Source: DATAVB01 sp040414495 (lineage in GTDB: Bacteria > Actinomycetota > Actinomycetes > Mycobacteriales > QHCD01). Taken from it: DNA of 21,271 nt. The stretch is taken from positions 1 to 21,271 of the forward strand of contig JBEDUI010000002.1 of the NCBI GenBank assembly GCA_040414495.1. The letters are read 5' to 3'. A model generated the notes under the pieces. That model ran no database searches and had not been told where the DNA came from. It saw only the letters and a program-made list of their open reading frames with translations. The position numbers and the translations under genes were made by a program. Numbering within the stretch: the first letter of the stretch is position 1; every line of letters starts with the position of its first letter. This document shows, piece by piece, positions 14,920 to 21,271 of the stretch.

Positions 14920-16122
14920 ATGACTGACGCCGAAGACCATCGCGTCTGGCGCAAACAACTGGCCCCAGGTGTATTCGCGCCGGTAGCGCTCGCCCGATCT
15001 TCGCCGGAGTGGCAAGCGGCCTACCGGCTCTCGAAAGACTCGAGCACATTCAATCGATGGCGGGGCGAGAGCGGCGGCCGCGGCGCGCCGTACCTCGAGC
15101 TACGTCAATTCACGCTCGAGCGTCTGAACCTGGCCAAGTGCCGATTCATGGGTGTGAACCTGTCTCGCGCCAGGTTCGTCGAGTGCAATCTGCGCGGCGC
15201 GGAGTTTGCCGGCGTCAGTCTGAACGGCGCCACTTTTGTGAACTGCCGCCTGCGCGATGCGAACTTTCGGCAGGCACGTCTGGCGCGCACGGTATTCGAC
15301 GGACTCGACCTGACCGGATGCGACTTCTACGAGTCTATCCGTGCGGGTTGGAGCATCGAGGGCGTCAGCTGCGATCACGCGTGGATCAATACGCCCCGCG
15401 AACCGGGCGAGCCACCGGAGGAATTCGACACCGGCCAATTCGAGGGGATATATGGCGGGACTCGATTCACGGTCATGTTGCCCGATGGCATCACCTCGAT
15501 CGATCTGCTTGCCGTTCCCTTCTACCTCAGGCGGTTGGCCGAGCAGGGCATTCACGATGTGACGTTGTCCTCGGTCCAGATAGCAGGTAAGCCAGGACTT
15601 GAATTCCGGACGGCGAAACCGAACCCGCAGCGCGAGTTCGAGGTCCAACGATCGGTTGAGGAGTCCGCGCGCTATGTACGGGACGCCTTCGCCAATTTAC
15701 AGGACACCGCCGAGTTACAGCGCAACTTCATCGAACTGCTGGTGTCATCCGTGCGCGATCGTGACCACCAGATCGATCGACTACTGGACCTCAGCGCGAG
15801 ACCAACAGTTACGTTCAACAACGCCCAGGGCCCGGCGATCGCGCTCGCGACCGGTGCTGATTCCAGCGCGGTCAACGTCGTTGACGCCAGTAATACGCAG
15901 GCCGTTCTGACCGAGTTGCGGAACGCCAAAATTCGCCTCGGATCCGCGACGGAATCGCACGAGATCGAGGTGCTGACACAGCTTGAGGACGCGTTAACTT
16001 CATCGGATCCGGAGATCAAGCAGTCGTTCTTCCGCCGATTCGGCCGGCAGGCTCTGGATATAGCGAAGCAGATCGGCAGCAGCGTACTGGAGGATTACCT
16101 CAAGAAACAGCTCGGATTGTAA
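14920..16122 (+). CDS. Pentapeptide-repeat protein with unrecognised C-terminal half
   Basis: A 400-residue protein without signal peptide. Sixteen pentapeptides run from about residue 59 to 138 with central residues every five positions (61, 66, 71 and so on to 136). From 71 on the centre alternates strictly Leu, Phe, Leu, Phe, as expected for about four coils of a right-handed quadrilateral beta-helix. The second half has a mixed alpha/beta stretch (about 175-240, TRFTVMLPDGITSIDLLAVPFYLRRL). A helical segment follows (about 245-292, RSVEESARYVRDAF to DRLLDL), then a Ser/Asn/Ala-rich turn region (295-325) and a charged helical tail ending YLKKQLGL. I do not recognise these parts. Pentapeptide proteins include DNA-mimic gyrase protectors and scaffolds in signalling or defence proteins. 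The start ATG has no clear ribosome site. It is flanked by a terminator and a convergent gene, so it is a single-gene unit. Confidence 0.9.
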   Translation: MTDAEDHRVWRKQLAPGVFAPVALARSSPEWQAAYRLSKDSSTFNRWRGESGGRGAPYLELRQFTLERLNLAKCRFMGVNLSRARFVECNLRGAEFAGVSLNGATFVNCRLRDANFRQARLARTVFDGLDLTGCDFYESIRAGWSIEGVSCDHAWINTPREPGEPPEEFDTGQFEGIYGGTRFTVMLPDGITSIDLLAVPFYLRRLAEQGIHDVTLSSVQIAGKPGLEFRTAKPNPQREFEVQRSVEESARYVRDAFANLQDTAELQRNFIELLVSSVRDRDHQIDRLLDLSARPTVTFNNAQGPAIALATGADSSAVNVVDASNTQAVLTELRNAKIRLGSATESHEIEVLTQLEDALTSSDPEIKQSFFRRFGRQALDIAKQIGSSVLEDYLKKQLGL

Positions 16123-16145
16123 GAGCTCGCCATCACACCAATCGG

Positions 16146-16562
16146 TTATGCCCGTAGTTCCAGGATCACGTACCGACCGTCCGGCTGCACCGCCACACCG
16201 TCGGCGGCGTAGCCGTTTCCCAACAATTCGTGGCCGGCCGCGATGTCCACTGGGTACGTGGTGGCCCGCAGTCGGTCCGGATCGCACCGAGACCGGCCCG
16301 TCCGGATCTGGAATTCCCAACCATGGTGCGGGCAGCTGAGCACCGCGCCGCCCGGCGTGTAGTCAAATGCGCCGGGGGCGGCGGCTTCGACGGTCCCCCA
16401 GATCCGCCCGGTGCACAGGTCGGCGCCCTGGTGCGGACATCGGTTCCGCAGCGCGTAAAACTCACCGCCGACGTTGAAGATGCCGATCGACCGCCTGGCC
16501 ACGTCGACGATTTTCCGCGCACCCGGCGGGATATCCTCCACCGCCGCGACGACGTACTTCAC
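16146..16562 (-). CDS. Rieske [2Fe-2S] ferredoxin-like protein
   Basis: A 138-residue protein holding a single Rieske domain: RCPHQG with Cys42/His44 and LSCPHHGWEF with Cys77/His80 bind the cluster. There is no oxygenase catalytic domain, signal peptide or membrane anchor, so it is a soluble electron carrier or a small subunit. The GTG start overlaps the stop of the amidohydrolase gene (GTGA), so the two are translationally coupled and it is the third gene of the operon. In aromatic-degradation clusters such ferredoxins feed a dioxygenase, but no oxygenase or reductase gene is seen in this window. Confidence 0.92.
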   Translation of the reverse strand: MKYVVAAVEDIPPGARKIVDVARRSIGIFNVGGEFYALRNRCPHQGADLCTGRIWGTVEAAAPGAFDYTPGGAVLSCPHHGWEFQIRTGRSRCDPDRLRATTYPVDIAAGHELLGNGYAADGVAVQPDGRYVILELRA

Positions 16563-17650
16563 GCGAACCCGTACAGGCGTCGGCCGTTGTGCAGCAGCAC
16601 CTTGTCCCGCAACTCGGTATCGCGCAGCAACGGCAGCGCACGGGCCGGCTCGTCACCGTCCCAATGTGGATAGTCGCTGGAGAACACCAGTCGGTCGACC
16701 AACGCCGGGAATTGCTCGAAGATACCGGCGAAGTACTCCCGTTTCTCCGGCTCCTCGACCGGCTGCGTAGCGAAATAGACGTGCTCGGCGACGTATTCGG
16801 ACGGCAACCGCTTCAGGTACGGCACCTCGGAGTGCAGCAATTTGTACGCACTGTCCATTCGCCACACCAGCGGCGGCACCCAACCGAAACCGTTCTCGAC
16901 GGAAATGACCCGCAGCGTCGGGAATTGCTCGAACACACCCTCCATCACCATGCTCGTAATGTTCGCCTGCATCGCCTGCGGCGGGCCGACGTGATCCTCG
17001 ATGTAGTACGAGGCCCAGCCAGCTCCGGTGATCGGATTCCCGGACGAACCGAACGCGTGCGACATCACCGCCAGGCCGTGTTCGACGCACGCCTCGTAGA
17101 TCGGCCAATATGTCTCCCGTCCCATCGGCTGATGCGGGCGGCCGCTGAACATGACCTGCACGAACCGCTTATCGGCCGCGGTGCGGTGAATTTCCGCGAC
17201 CGCCCGCGGCACGTCGTCGTTGGCCACGACCAGCGAGGCGCGGAAACGCGGTTCGGGATTCAACCAGTGTTCGACCTGCCAGTCATTGATGGCGCTGGCG
17301 AAGGCCGAGGCGAACGGCAGACTCGACATCCGCGCGGCCGGATTGAGCGGGATGAGAATTCCGTACGCGATGTCGTTGCGGTCCAGGTGATCGCTGCTCA
17401 TAAAGCCGACATCGGCGCCCGGGCGGCGACCCGACGGCGGCCGCTTGTCGACCGGATCGGACCAGAATCGCGGATATCCGCCGCCCAGGTATTGCCGCTG
17501 GCCGAACTCCTCGAAATAGTCCTGCCAGCGTTTGGACAGGTACGGAAACAGCTCGCTGACCGAATCCCAGTAATTGTGGATGTCACAATCGACGATCCCG
17601 AGTTTGGTCGGCTCGATCCGATCGGCCGGGCGCTCCAGCACACTGGTCAT
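16559..17650 (-). CDS. Amidohydrolase-2 family protein (ACMSD-like TIM barrel)
   Basis: A 363-residue metal-dependent hydrolase or decarboxylase of the Amidohydro_2 type. Expected ligands are visible: Asp23-x-His25 (DCDIHN), His198 (VMSHAFG) and Asp326 (FSSDYPHWDGD). Glu252 sits in the VENGFGW strand. Family members hydrolyse amides or lactones or decarboxylate aromatic acids (ACMSD, gamma-resorcylate decarboxylase). The context with a Rieske ferredoxin hints at ring-compound breakdown, but the substrate is unknown. The ATG lies behind GGGAGAA, 15 bp after the end of the paralogous gene, and the stop overlaps the ferredoxin start. Confidence 0.9.
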   Translation of the reverse strand: MTSVLERPADRIEPTKLGIVDCDIHNYWDSVSELFPYLSKRWQDYFEEFGQRQYLGGGYPRFWSDPVDKRPPSGRRPGADVGFMSSDHLDRNDIAYGILIPLNPAARMSSLPFASAFASAINDWQVEHWLNPEPRFRASLVVANDDVPRAVAEIHRTAADKRFVQVMFSGRPHQPMGRETYWPIYEACVEHGLAVMSHAFGSSGNPITGAGWASYYIEDHVGPPQAMQANITSMVMEGVFEQFPTLRVISVENGFGWVPPLVWRMDSAYKLLHSEVPYLKRLPSEYVAEHVYFATQPVEEPEKREYFAGIFEQFPALVDRLVFSSDYPHWDGDEPARALPLLRDTELRDKVLLHNGRRLYGFA

Positions 17651-17665
17651 CGCTTCTCCCTGCTG

Positions 17666-18700
17666 TCAGATCCGGTACCAATCCCGGGCGTTGTCGCTTC
17701 TGATCCGGTCCGCGGCGGCGTCGGGCAGCCAACCGAGAATTTGTTCCGGATCACCGATGCGCTGATGCGGATATCCGCTGCCGAACAACAGCATGTCGCT
17801 CGAACCCAGCTGTTCGAAGATCCGCCGCGTCTCCCCTTCCTCCCGGGGGACATCCCACGGCTCGAACGTGAGGCGCATATGGTCGCGGATATAAGCCGAC
17901 GGTGGCCGGCGCACCCACGGAACCTGCATACGCAGGTTTTTCCATTCCTTGTCGAATCGCCACATGTGTGAGGGCAACCAACTCGTACCGCTCTCCAGCA
18001 ATGTCACCCGCAACGACGGGAACTCATCGAACGTCCCCTCCGAAACCAGACTGGTCACCTGGGCCGCGAAGACCGCCGACATGCCGACGTATTCCTCGAT
18101 GAAGTACGACGGCCAGCCGACCGCGGTTGGCGGATTTCCCGGCGCACCACCGAAATAGATGCCGCCGACCAGGTCATGCCGGACGACGGCCTCCCACAGT
18201 GGATGGAAGATCCGGTTGCCGTACGGGTGCTGGGACCGAGCCGGCAGCGCGACCTGGACGAAGCCGGGGTGATCGGCGACCCGGTCGATTTCGGCGGCGG
18301 CCTGGGCCGGAAGCTGCGGCGGCACGACGATCGAGGACCGCAGCCGGGAATCCACATCCAGCCACTCCGCGATCTGCCAGTCGTTCACCGCCCGCGCCAG
18401 CGCCACCGCCTGATCGGGGTTACGCAGACTGTCCACTCCGTACGTACACAACAGAATTCCCAGTGCTACGTCCGGGCCCAGCGCCTGTTCCCGCACGGTG
18501 GCCGGATCGGGGTGGCGTCCCTCGACCCGGCTCTCCGGTCGCACCGCGAGATCGGACTTCGGTGGATACGCCGCGTCGTATTCGAACGGACCATTGAAGA
18601 CGGTGTGATTGATCTGCTCGACCCATTGTTCGGGGAGATAAGGAAAAAGCGTCTCAATTGCCGGGACCTCATTATGGATGTCACAGTCGATGGTATTCAT
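17666..18700 (-). CDS. Amidohydrolase-2 family paralogue with altered metal site
   Basis: A 344-residue protein clearly paralogous to its downstream neighbour; shared landmarks are DCDIHN, AxNDWQ, GNPxT...GWxSYxIE, FxxFPxLRV and YPH. Asp7-x-His9 and Glu236 are kept. The position of His198 is Tyr182 (GIYFGG), and the metal/catalytic Asp326 is Gly309 (FGSGYPH; codons read GGC AGC GGA TAT). The usual metal-dependent chemistry is therefore doubtful. It may be a regulatory or structural partner of the neighbour, or use a different mechanism. It is the first gene of the three-gene operon and begins at ATG 18700. The promoter should be in 18701-18812, where I see no convincing -35/-10 pair. Confidence 0.88.
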   Translation of the reverse strand: MNTIDCDIHNEVPAIETLFPYLPEQWVEQINHTVFNGPFEYDAAYPPKSDLAVRPESRVEGRHPDPATVREQALGPDVALGILLCTYGVDSLRNPDQAVALARAVNDWQIAEWLDVDSRLRSSIVVPPQLPAQAAAEIDRVADHPGFVQVALPARSQHPYGNRIFHPLWEAVVRHDLVGGIYFGGAPGNPPTAVGWPSYFIEEYVGMSAVFAAQVTSLVSEGTFDEFPSLRVTLLESGTSWLPSHMWRFDKEWKNLRMQVPWVRRPPSAYIRDHMRLTFEPWDVPREEGETRRIFEQLGSSDMLLFGSGYPHQRIGDPEQILGWLPDAAADRIRSDNARDWYRI

Positions 18701-18812
18701 CCCAGGGCACCCTCGATTCGGCCCGACAGCAGACGTCTAACGAAAAACAATAGACCGCCGTACAGCCAATGTCGAGGCATGCGCACCACTACTTGCGCCA
18801 ATTTGTTATTAA

Positions 18813-18962
18813 TTTTCGCGTGGCGAAAGAATACAACTCTCAGCCGTTCCACGTGGCGAAACAAATACAAGCGCCAGTCGTTTCCGCGTGCCGAAAGAAT
18901 GCATGGCGCAGTCGTTCTCGCGTGGCGAAAGAATGCACCGCTCAGCTGTTTTCACGTTCGCC
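18813..18962. repeat. 34-bp tandem repeat, four full copies plus a partial
   Basis: Units lie at 18813-18846, 18847-18880, 18881-18914 and 18915-18948, with a 14-base fifth start to 18962. All units are 34 bp and share a core close to CGTGGCGAAAGAAT, followed by a variable middle and CAGTCG/CAGCCG-like ends. In unit 1 the core is a dyad, TTTCGC-GTG-GCGAAA. They lie about 110-260 bp upstream of the amidohydrolase operon start. There are no unique spacers, so it is not a CRISPR array. A row of binding sites (iterons or operators) or a simple minisatellite are the options. Confidence 0.8.
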
Positions 18963-18974
18963 CGCCCCCCGAAA

Positions 18975-19050
18975 TTGTTGATCATGAAGTTCCCTGCACG
19001 ACACGCCGACGACACGCCGACTTCTACGTCGGCAACTTCATGATCAACAA
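18975..19050. repeat. Long perfect inverted repeat (17-bp arms)
   Basis: TTGTTGATCATGAAGTT (18975-18991) is repeated inverted without mismatch at 19034-19050. The 42-bp spacer holds a head-to-tail pair of CGACACGCCGA (18999-19009 and 19010-19020) and a small GCCGAC/GTCGGC hairpin. The GATCATGA core is shared with the elements near 1833 and 8537. It could form a cruciform or mark a mobile palindromic unit. Confidence 0.75.
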
Positions 19051-19109
19051 GGTCGTCACGGGCGGCGCAAAAGCCCGTACCGGTAATCAACAAGGTCGTC
19101 GCGGGTGGC
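19043..19109. repeat. Direct repeat pair overlapping the inverted repeat
   Basis: ATCAACAAGGTCGTC followed by a near-identical CGGG-GGC tail occurs at 19043-19066 and 19086-19109 (22 of 24 identical, 43 bp apart). The first copy starts inside the right arm of the long inverted repeat, suggesting partial duplication of the element end. The remaining 19110-19237 has no gene or motif I can name. Confidence 0.6.
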
Positions 19110-19237
19110 CCATACCTGGGGGCGAGCGGAGCGACGCTGCCGCGGGCCAGCGGACTCCGACACCCGGGTACCACCGGGCTGTCCGGATCCGGCGGTCATC
19201 GCACGAGCGGACAGGCCCTGCCTCGTAGGATCACGGC

Positions 19238-20293
19238 ATGGACTATCGACAGCTAGGTAACTCAGGGCTTCGCGTCTCGACGCTCAGCCTCGGCACGATG
19301 ACCTTCGGCGGAAAGGGTTGGGCCAGCGCGGTTGGCTCGACCGGCGTCGACGGCGCCAAGCAGCAGATCGCGATGTGCCTGGACGCCGGGGTCAACCTGA
19401 TCGACACGGCCGACGTGTACTCGGCTGGCGCGTCAGAGGAGATCCTCGGCGAGGCGATCGCCGGTCACCGCGACGACGTGCTGATCGCGACCAAGGTCCG
19501 CGGCGCGATGGGCGAGGGCCCGAACGACGCCGGGCTTTCCCGCCACCACATCGTGGAAGCGGCCGAGGCCAGTCTGCGCCGGATGAACATCGACCACATC
19601 GACCTGTATCAGGTGCACGAGTGGGACGGTCAGACTCCGCTCGATGAGACGCTCAGCGCGCTCGATTCCCTGGTCCAGTCGGGAAAAGTGCGGTATATCG
19701 GCTCATCCAACTATGCCGGCTGGCAGCTGATGAAAGCGCTCGGAACCTCGGATCGGCGCGGTTTCGAACGGTTCGTGAGCCAGCAGATCTATTACTCGTT
19801 GCAGTCCCGCGATGCCGAGTACGAGCTGGTTCCGGTCACGATCGACCAGGGCCTGGGAATTCTGGTGTGGAGCCCGCTGGCCGGCGGTCTGCTCTCCGGT
19901 AAGTACCGGCGCGACGGTTCGGTCCCCGAGGGCACCCGCCGGTTCGCCGGGTGGAGTGAGCCGCCGGTGCGCGATGAGAACAAGCTGTACGACACGATCG
20001 ACGTGCTGGTCGAGGTTGCTGCCGCGCATGGCGTTTCGGCGGCCCAGGTGTCGCTGGCCTGGCTATTGGGCCGGCCCGGGGTCACCTCGGTGATCATCGG
20101 CGCCCGGACCAACGAGCAGCTGGCCGACAACCTCGGAGCGGCGAACCTGCAGCTCACCGACGAGGAACGGGCCCGGCTGGATGCGGTGAGCCTGCAGCCG
20201 CTCACCTACCCGCACTGGCACCAGGCCAACACATCGAGCGAACGCCTCGGCGCGCCCGATCTGAGCCTGATCGCCCCGCACCTGAAGAAGTAA
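19238..20293 (+). CDS. Aldo/keto reductase
   Basis: A 351-residue NADPH-dependent aldo/keto reductase barrel. The catalytic tetrad is visible: Asp56 (NLIDTADVY), Tyr61, Lys86 (IATKV) and His127 (YQVHEWDG). The GSSNYAGWQL strand, the WSPLAGGLLSGKY loop and the C-terminal cofactor site (VIIGARTNEQLADNL) are typical of the YajO/YhdN-like (AKR11/12) branch. It should reduce aldehydes or ketones in the cytosol; the substrate is not readable. The ATG at 19238 follows AGGATC. It is a single gene ending at a shared terminator with the convergent SRPBCC gene. Confidence 0.94.
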   Translation: MDYRQLGNSGLRVSTLSLGTMTFGGKGWASAVGSTGVDGAKQQIAMCLDAGVNLIDTADVYSAGASEEILGEAIAGHRDDVLIATKVRGAMGEGPNDAGLSRHHIVEAAEASLRRMNIDHIDLYQVHEWDGQTPLDETLSALDSLVQSGKVRYIGSSNYAGWQLMKALGTSDRRGFERFVSQQIYYSLQSRDAEYELVPVTIDQGLGILVWSPLAGGLLSGKYRRDGSVPEGTRRFAGWSEPPVRDENKLYDTIDVLVEVAAAHGVSAAQVSLAWLLGRPGVTSVIIGARTNEQLADNLGAANLQLTDEERARLDAVSLQPLTYPHWHQANTSSERLGAPDLSLIAPHLKK

Positions 20294-20302
20294 CGCACAT
20301 TG

Positions 20303-20348
20303 CCGTATCCCGGGTCGTCGCCGAATTCGGCAACAGCCCGGGATACGG
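20303..20348. terminator. Bidirectional hairpin terminator
   Basis: CCGTATCCCGGG (20303-20314) and CCCGGGATACGG (20337-20348) are exact 12-bp complements. The 22-base interior contains the palindrome CCGAATTCGG (20321-20330). It sits between the convergent stops at 20293 and 20368, so it can serve both transcripts. Confidence 0.75.
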
Positions 20349-20367
20349 ATTTGTCCATAGTGGACTA

Positions 20368-21006
20368 TCAGGATGGCGACGTGGCACCGGTGTAGAACGC
20401 GGTGGTCCGGTCGGCCCGGACCTGCGCCACCTCCGGCGCGGTACCGCCGGCAATGCTGGCGGCGCCCCAACGTTCGCTGCTCTCGGCCATGAATTGCCGA
20501 CCCGACGCGGAGGCGGCCCAGGCCGCGCCCTCGGCCGGATCGACCGCTTCGCCCGAGGCCAGGTGCGTGGCCAACCCCATCAGGCCGCCCTCCCAACCGA
20601 CGCCGACCGCGCCCGGCCCGAACTGTTCCCAGTGGCCGTCGGTCGGCACCAGGTGTTCCAACTCGAACCGGGTACGGCCATCCGATTCGGCCGTTACCCG
20701 GACCTCAATCCAACTGAGCTGGCCGCCGAATTCCCACGTGGCGGAGAAACTGTGCGGCGGGTCGCAGCGCTCAATGGTGCCGCTGGCGTTGCCCTCCAAG
20801 GAAAACCGGCCGCCCAACCGCAACTCCCCCGACACCGGCAGGAACCAGCGCGGGATGCGTTCTTTGGTGGTGCACGCTTCCCAGACATCGGCCGGCTCGG
20901 CATCGTAAATCTGACTGATCGCCACCGTATTCACCTCGCCGGCGTCGATCGTGCGAGCGCCGACCCGACGCTGTACGGCATTCAGTTGCGCGACGATATC
21001 GATCAT
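20368..21006 (-). CDS. SRPBCC/AHSA1-domain protein
   Basis: A 212-residue protein with a START/Bet v1-like (AHSA1) fold. The typical signature begins at IYDAEPADVWEACTTKERIP, goes on with RWFLP...GGRFSLEGN, and closes with a GWEGGLMGLATHL helix. These proteins bind hydrophobic ligands or, in a few cases, help Hsp90; no catalytic residues are known. The ATG overlaps the stop of the upstream ArsR gene (ATGA), with AGGAGAA as ribosome site. This ArsR-SRPBCC pairing is very common in actinomycetes and suggests the regulator controls its partner. A C-terminal tail of about 45 residues beyond the domain is unassigned. Confidence 0.92.
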   Translation of the reverse strand: MIDIVAQLNAVQRRVGARTIDAGEVNTVAISQIYDAEPADVWEACTTKERIPRWFLPVSGELRLGGRFSLEGNASGTIERCDPPHSFSATWEFGGQLSWIEVRVTAESDGRTRFELEHLVPTDGHWEQFGPGAVGVGWEGGLMGLATHLASGEAVDPAEGAAWAASASGRQFMAESSERWGAASIAGGTAPEVAQVRADRTTAFYTGATSPS

Positions 21007-21271
21007 CTGGATTTCTCCTGTTCGGATCGGGACTGGGAACGAACGCGGCGCTCGCGTTTACCGCGGGCCAATTCGGTGCCCAACGCATCCAGGTGCGGCG
21101 TCCAGAACCGGCGAAATTGCTCAAGCCAGGTATCGACATCGCGCAACGGCGCCGAATTGACCGCGTACAACCGACGCGTCCCCTCGGCCCGCACCGTGGC
21201 GAAACCGGCCTCCCGCAAGACCCTCAGGTGCTGGGACACCGCGGGCTGACTGATCCCGAACTCCGCCCGGA
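21003..21271 (-). CDS. ArsR-family winged-helix regulator (5' end beyond the window)
   Basis: Only the last 88 codons and the stop are in the window. The recognition helix, FGISQPAVSQHLRVLREAG, and the wing, VRAEGTRRLYAVN, are clear ArsR features. No metal-binding CxC is seen in the visible part, so it is probably not a metal sensor. A basic, arginine-rich tail ends the protein. The gene overlaps the SRPBCC gene by 4 bp, so the two form an operon that is probably self-repressed. The start codon and operator lie to the right of 21271. Confidence 0.9.
   Translation of the reverse strand, partial: RAEFGISQPAVSQHLRVLREAGFATVRAEGTRRLYAVNSAPLRDVDTWLEQFRRFWTPHLDALGTELARGKRERRVRSQSRSEQEKSR

Noticed and set aside
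18813..18962. CRISPR array
   Set aside because: The units are contiguous 34-bp tandem copies that diverge together; there are no unique spacers and no cas genes nearby.
18809..19174. Minus-strand open frame across the repeats
   Set aside because: It consists of translated tandem and inverted repeats, with no ribosome site or domain.

Overview
The window is about 21 kb of GC-rich chromosome from an actinomycete. The signs are strong G/C third positions, GTG starts, Actinobacteria-type families (DUF664/DinB, arylamine N-acetyltransferase, Tat-exported metallophosphoesterase), and intergenic palindromes built on GATCATGA. I cannot place it below the phylum: the sequence has no rRNA or other marker. 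No phage, insertion sequence, CRISPR array or tRNA is visible. The content looks like accessory catabolic and secreted-enzyme genes.

Left part (52-4337). A psuK-psuG pair for pseudouridine breakdown lies on the minus strand (52-1809). A small conserved hypothetical gene follows on the same strand (1899-2303). A lipoprotein of HtrA/PDZ type is on the plus strand (2507-3568); its catalytic serine position is Asn. An arylamine N-acetyltransferase runs toward it, and the two coding 3' ends overlap by 32 bp.

Sugar-acid operon (8285 down to 4514, minus strand). The order is a short-chain dehydrogenase, an enolase-superfamily acid-sugar dehydratase, a DapA/KDG-aldolase-family lyase and a uronate-dehydrogenase-like enzyme. 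Spacing is tight and a hairpin follows the last gene. Together they fit an oxidative sugar-acid route: sugar or uronate oxidised to aldonate/aldarate, dehydrated to a 2-keto-3-deoxy acid, then cleaved or decarboxylated. Upstream (8286-8747) is a non-coding block with a possible remnant of a LacI-type regulator and three adjacent inverted repeats.

Middle part (8748-16122, mostly plus strand). It holds a DinB/DUF664 protein, a nitroreductase, a Tat-exported calcineurin-like metallophosphoesterase fused to a PQQ-type beta-propeller, a convergent DUF1275 membrane protein, and a secreted cadherin-like plus phytase-like esterase. The esterase signal peptide is one frame off from its mature domain. 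A pentapeptide-repeat protein with an unrecognised C-terminal half follows.

Right part (16146-21271). Two paralogous amidohydrolases and a Rieske ferredoxin form a minus-strand operon (18700 down to 16146). One paralogue has lost two expected metal ligands. Upstream lies a 537-bp intergenic block with a 34-bp tandem repeat (four copies plus a partial) and a long perfect inverted repeat. An aldo/keto reductase and an ArsR-SRPBCC/AHSA1 pair, converging on a shared hairpin terminator, finish the window. The ArsR gene runs off the right edge.

The items most worth following are the repeat families in the two large intergenic blocks, the degenerate catalytic sites in the HtrA-like protein and one amidohydrolase, the frameshifted esterase, and the pentapeptide-repeat protein. 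I did not find a clear new multigene defence or mobile system.
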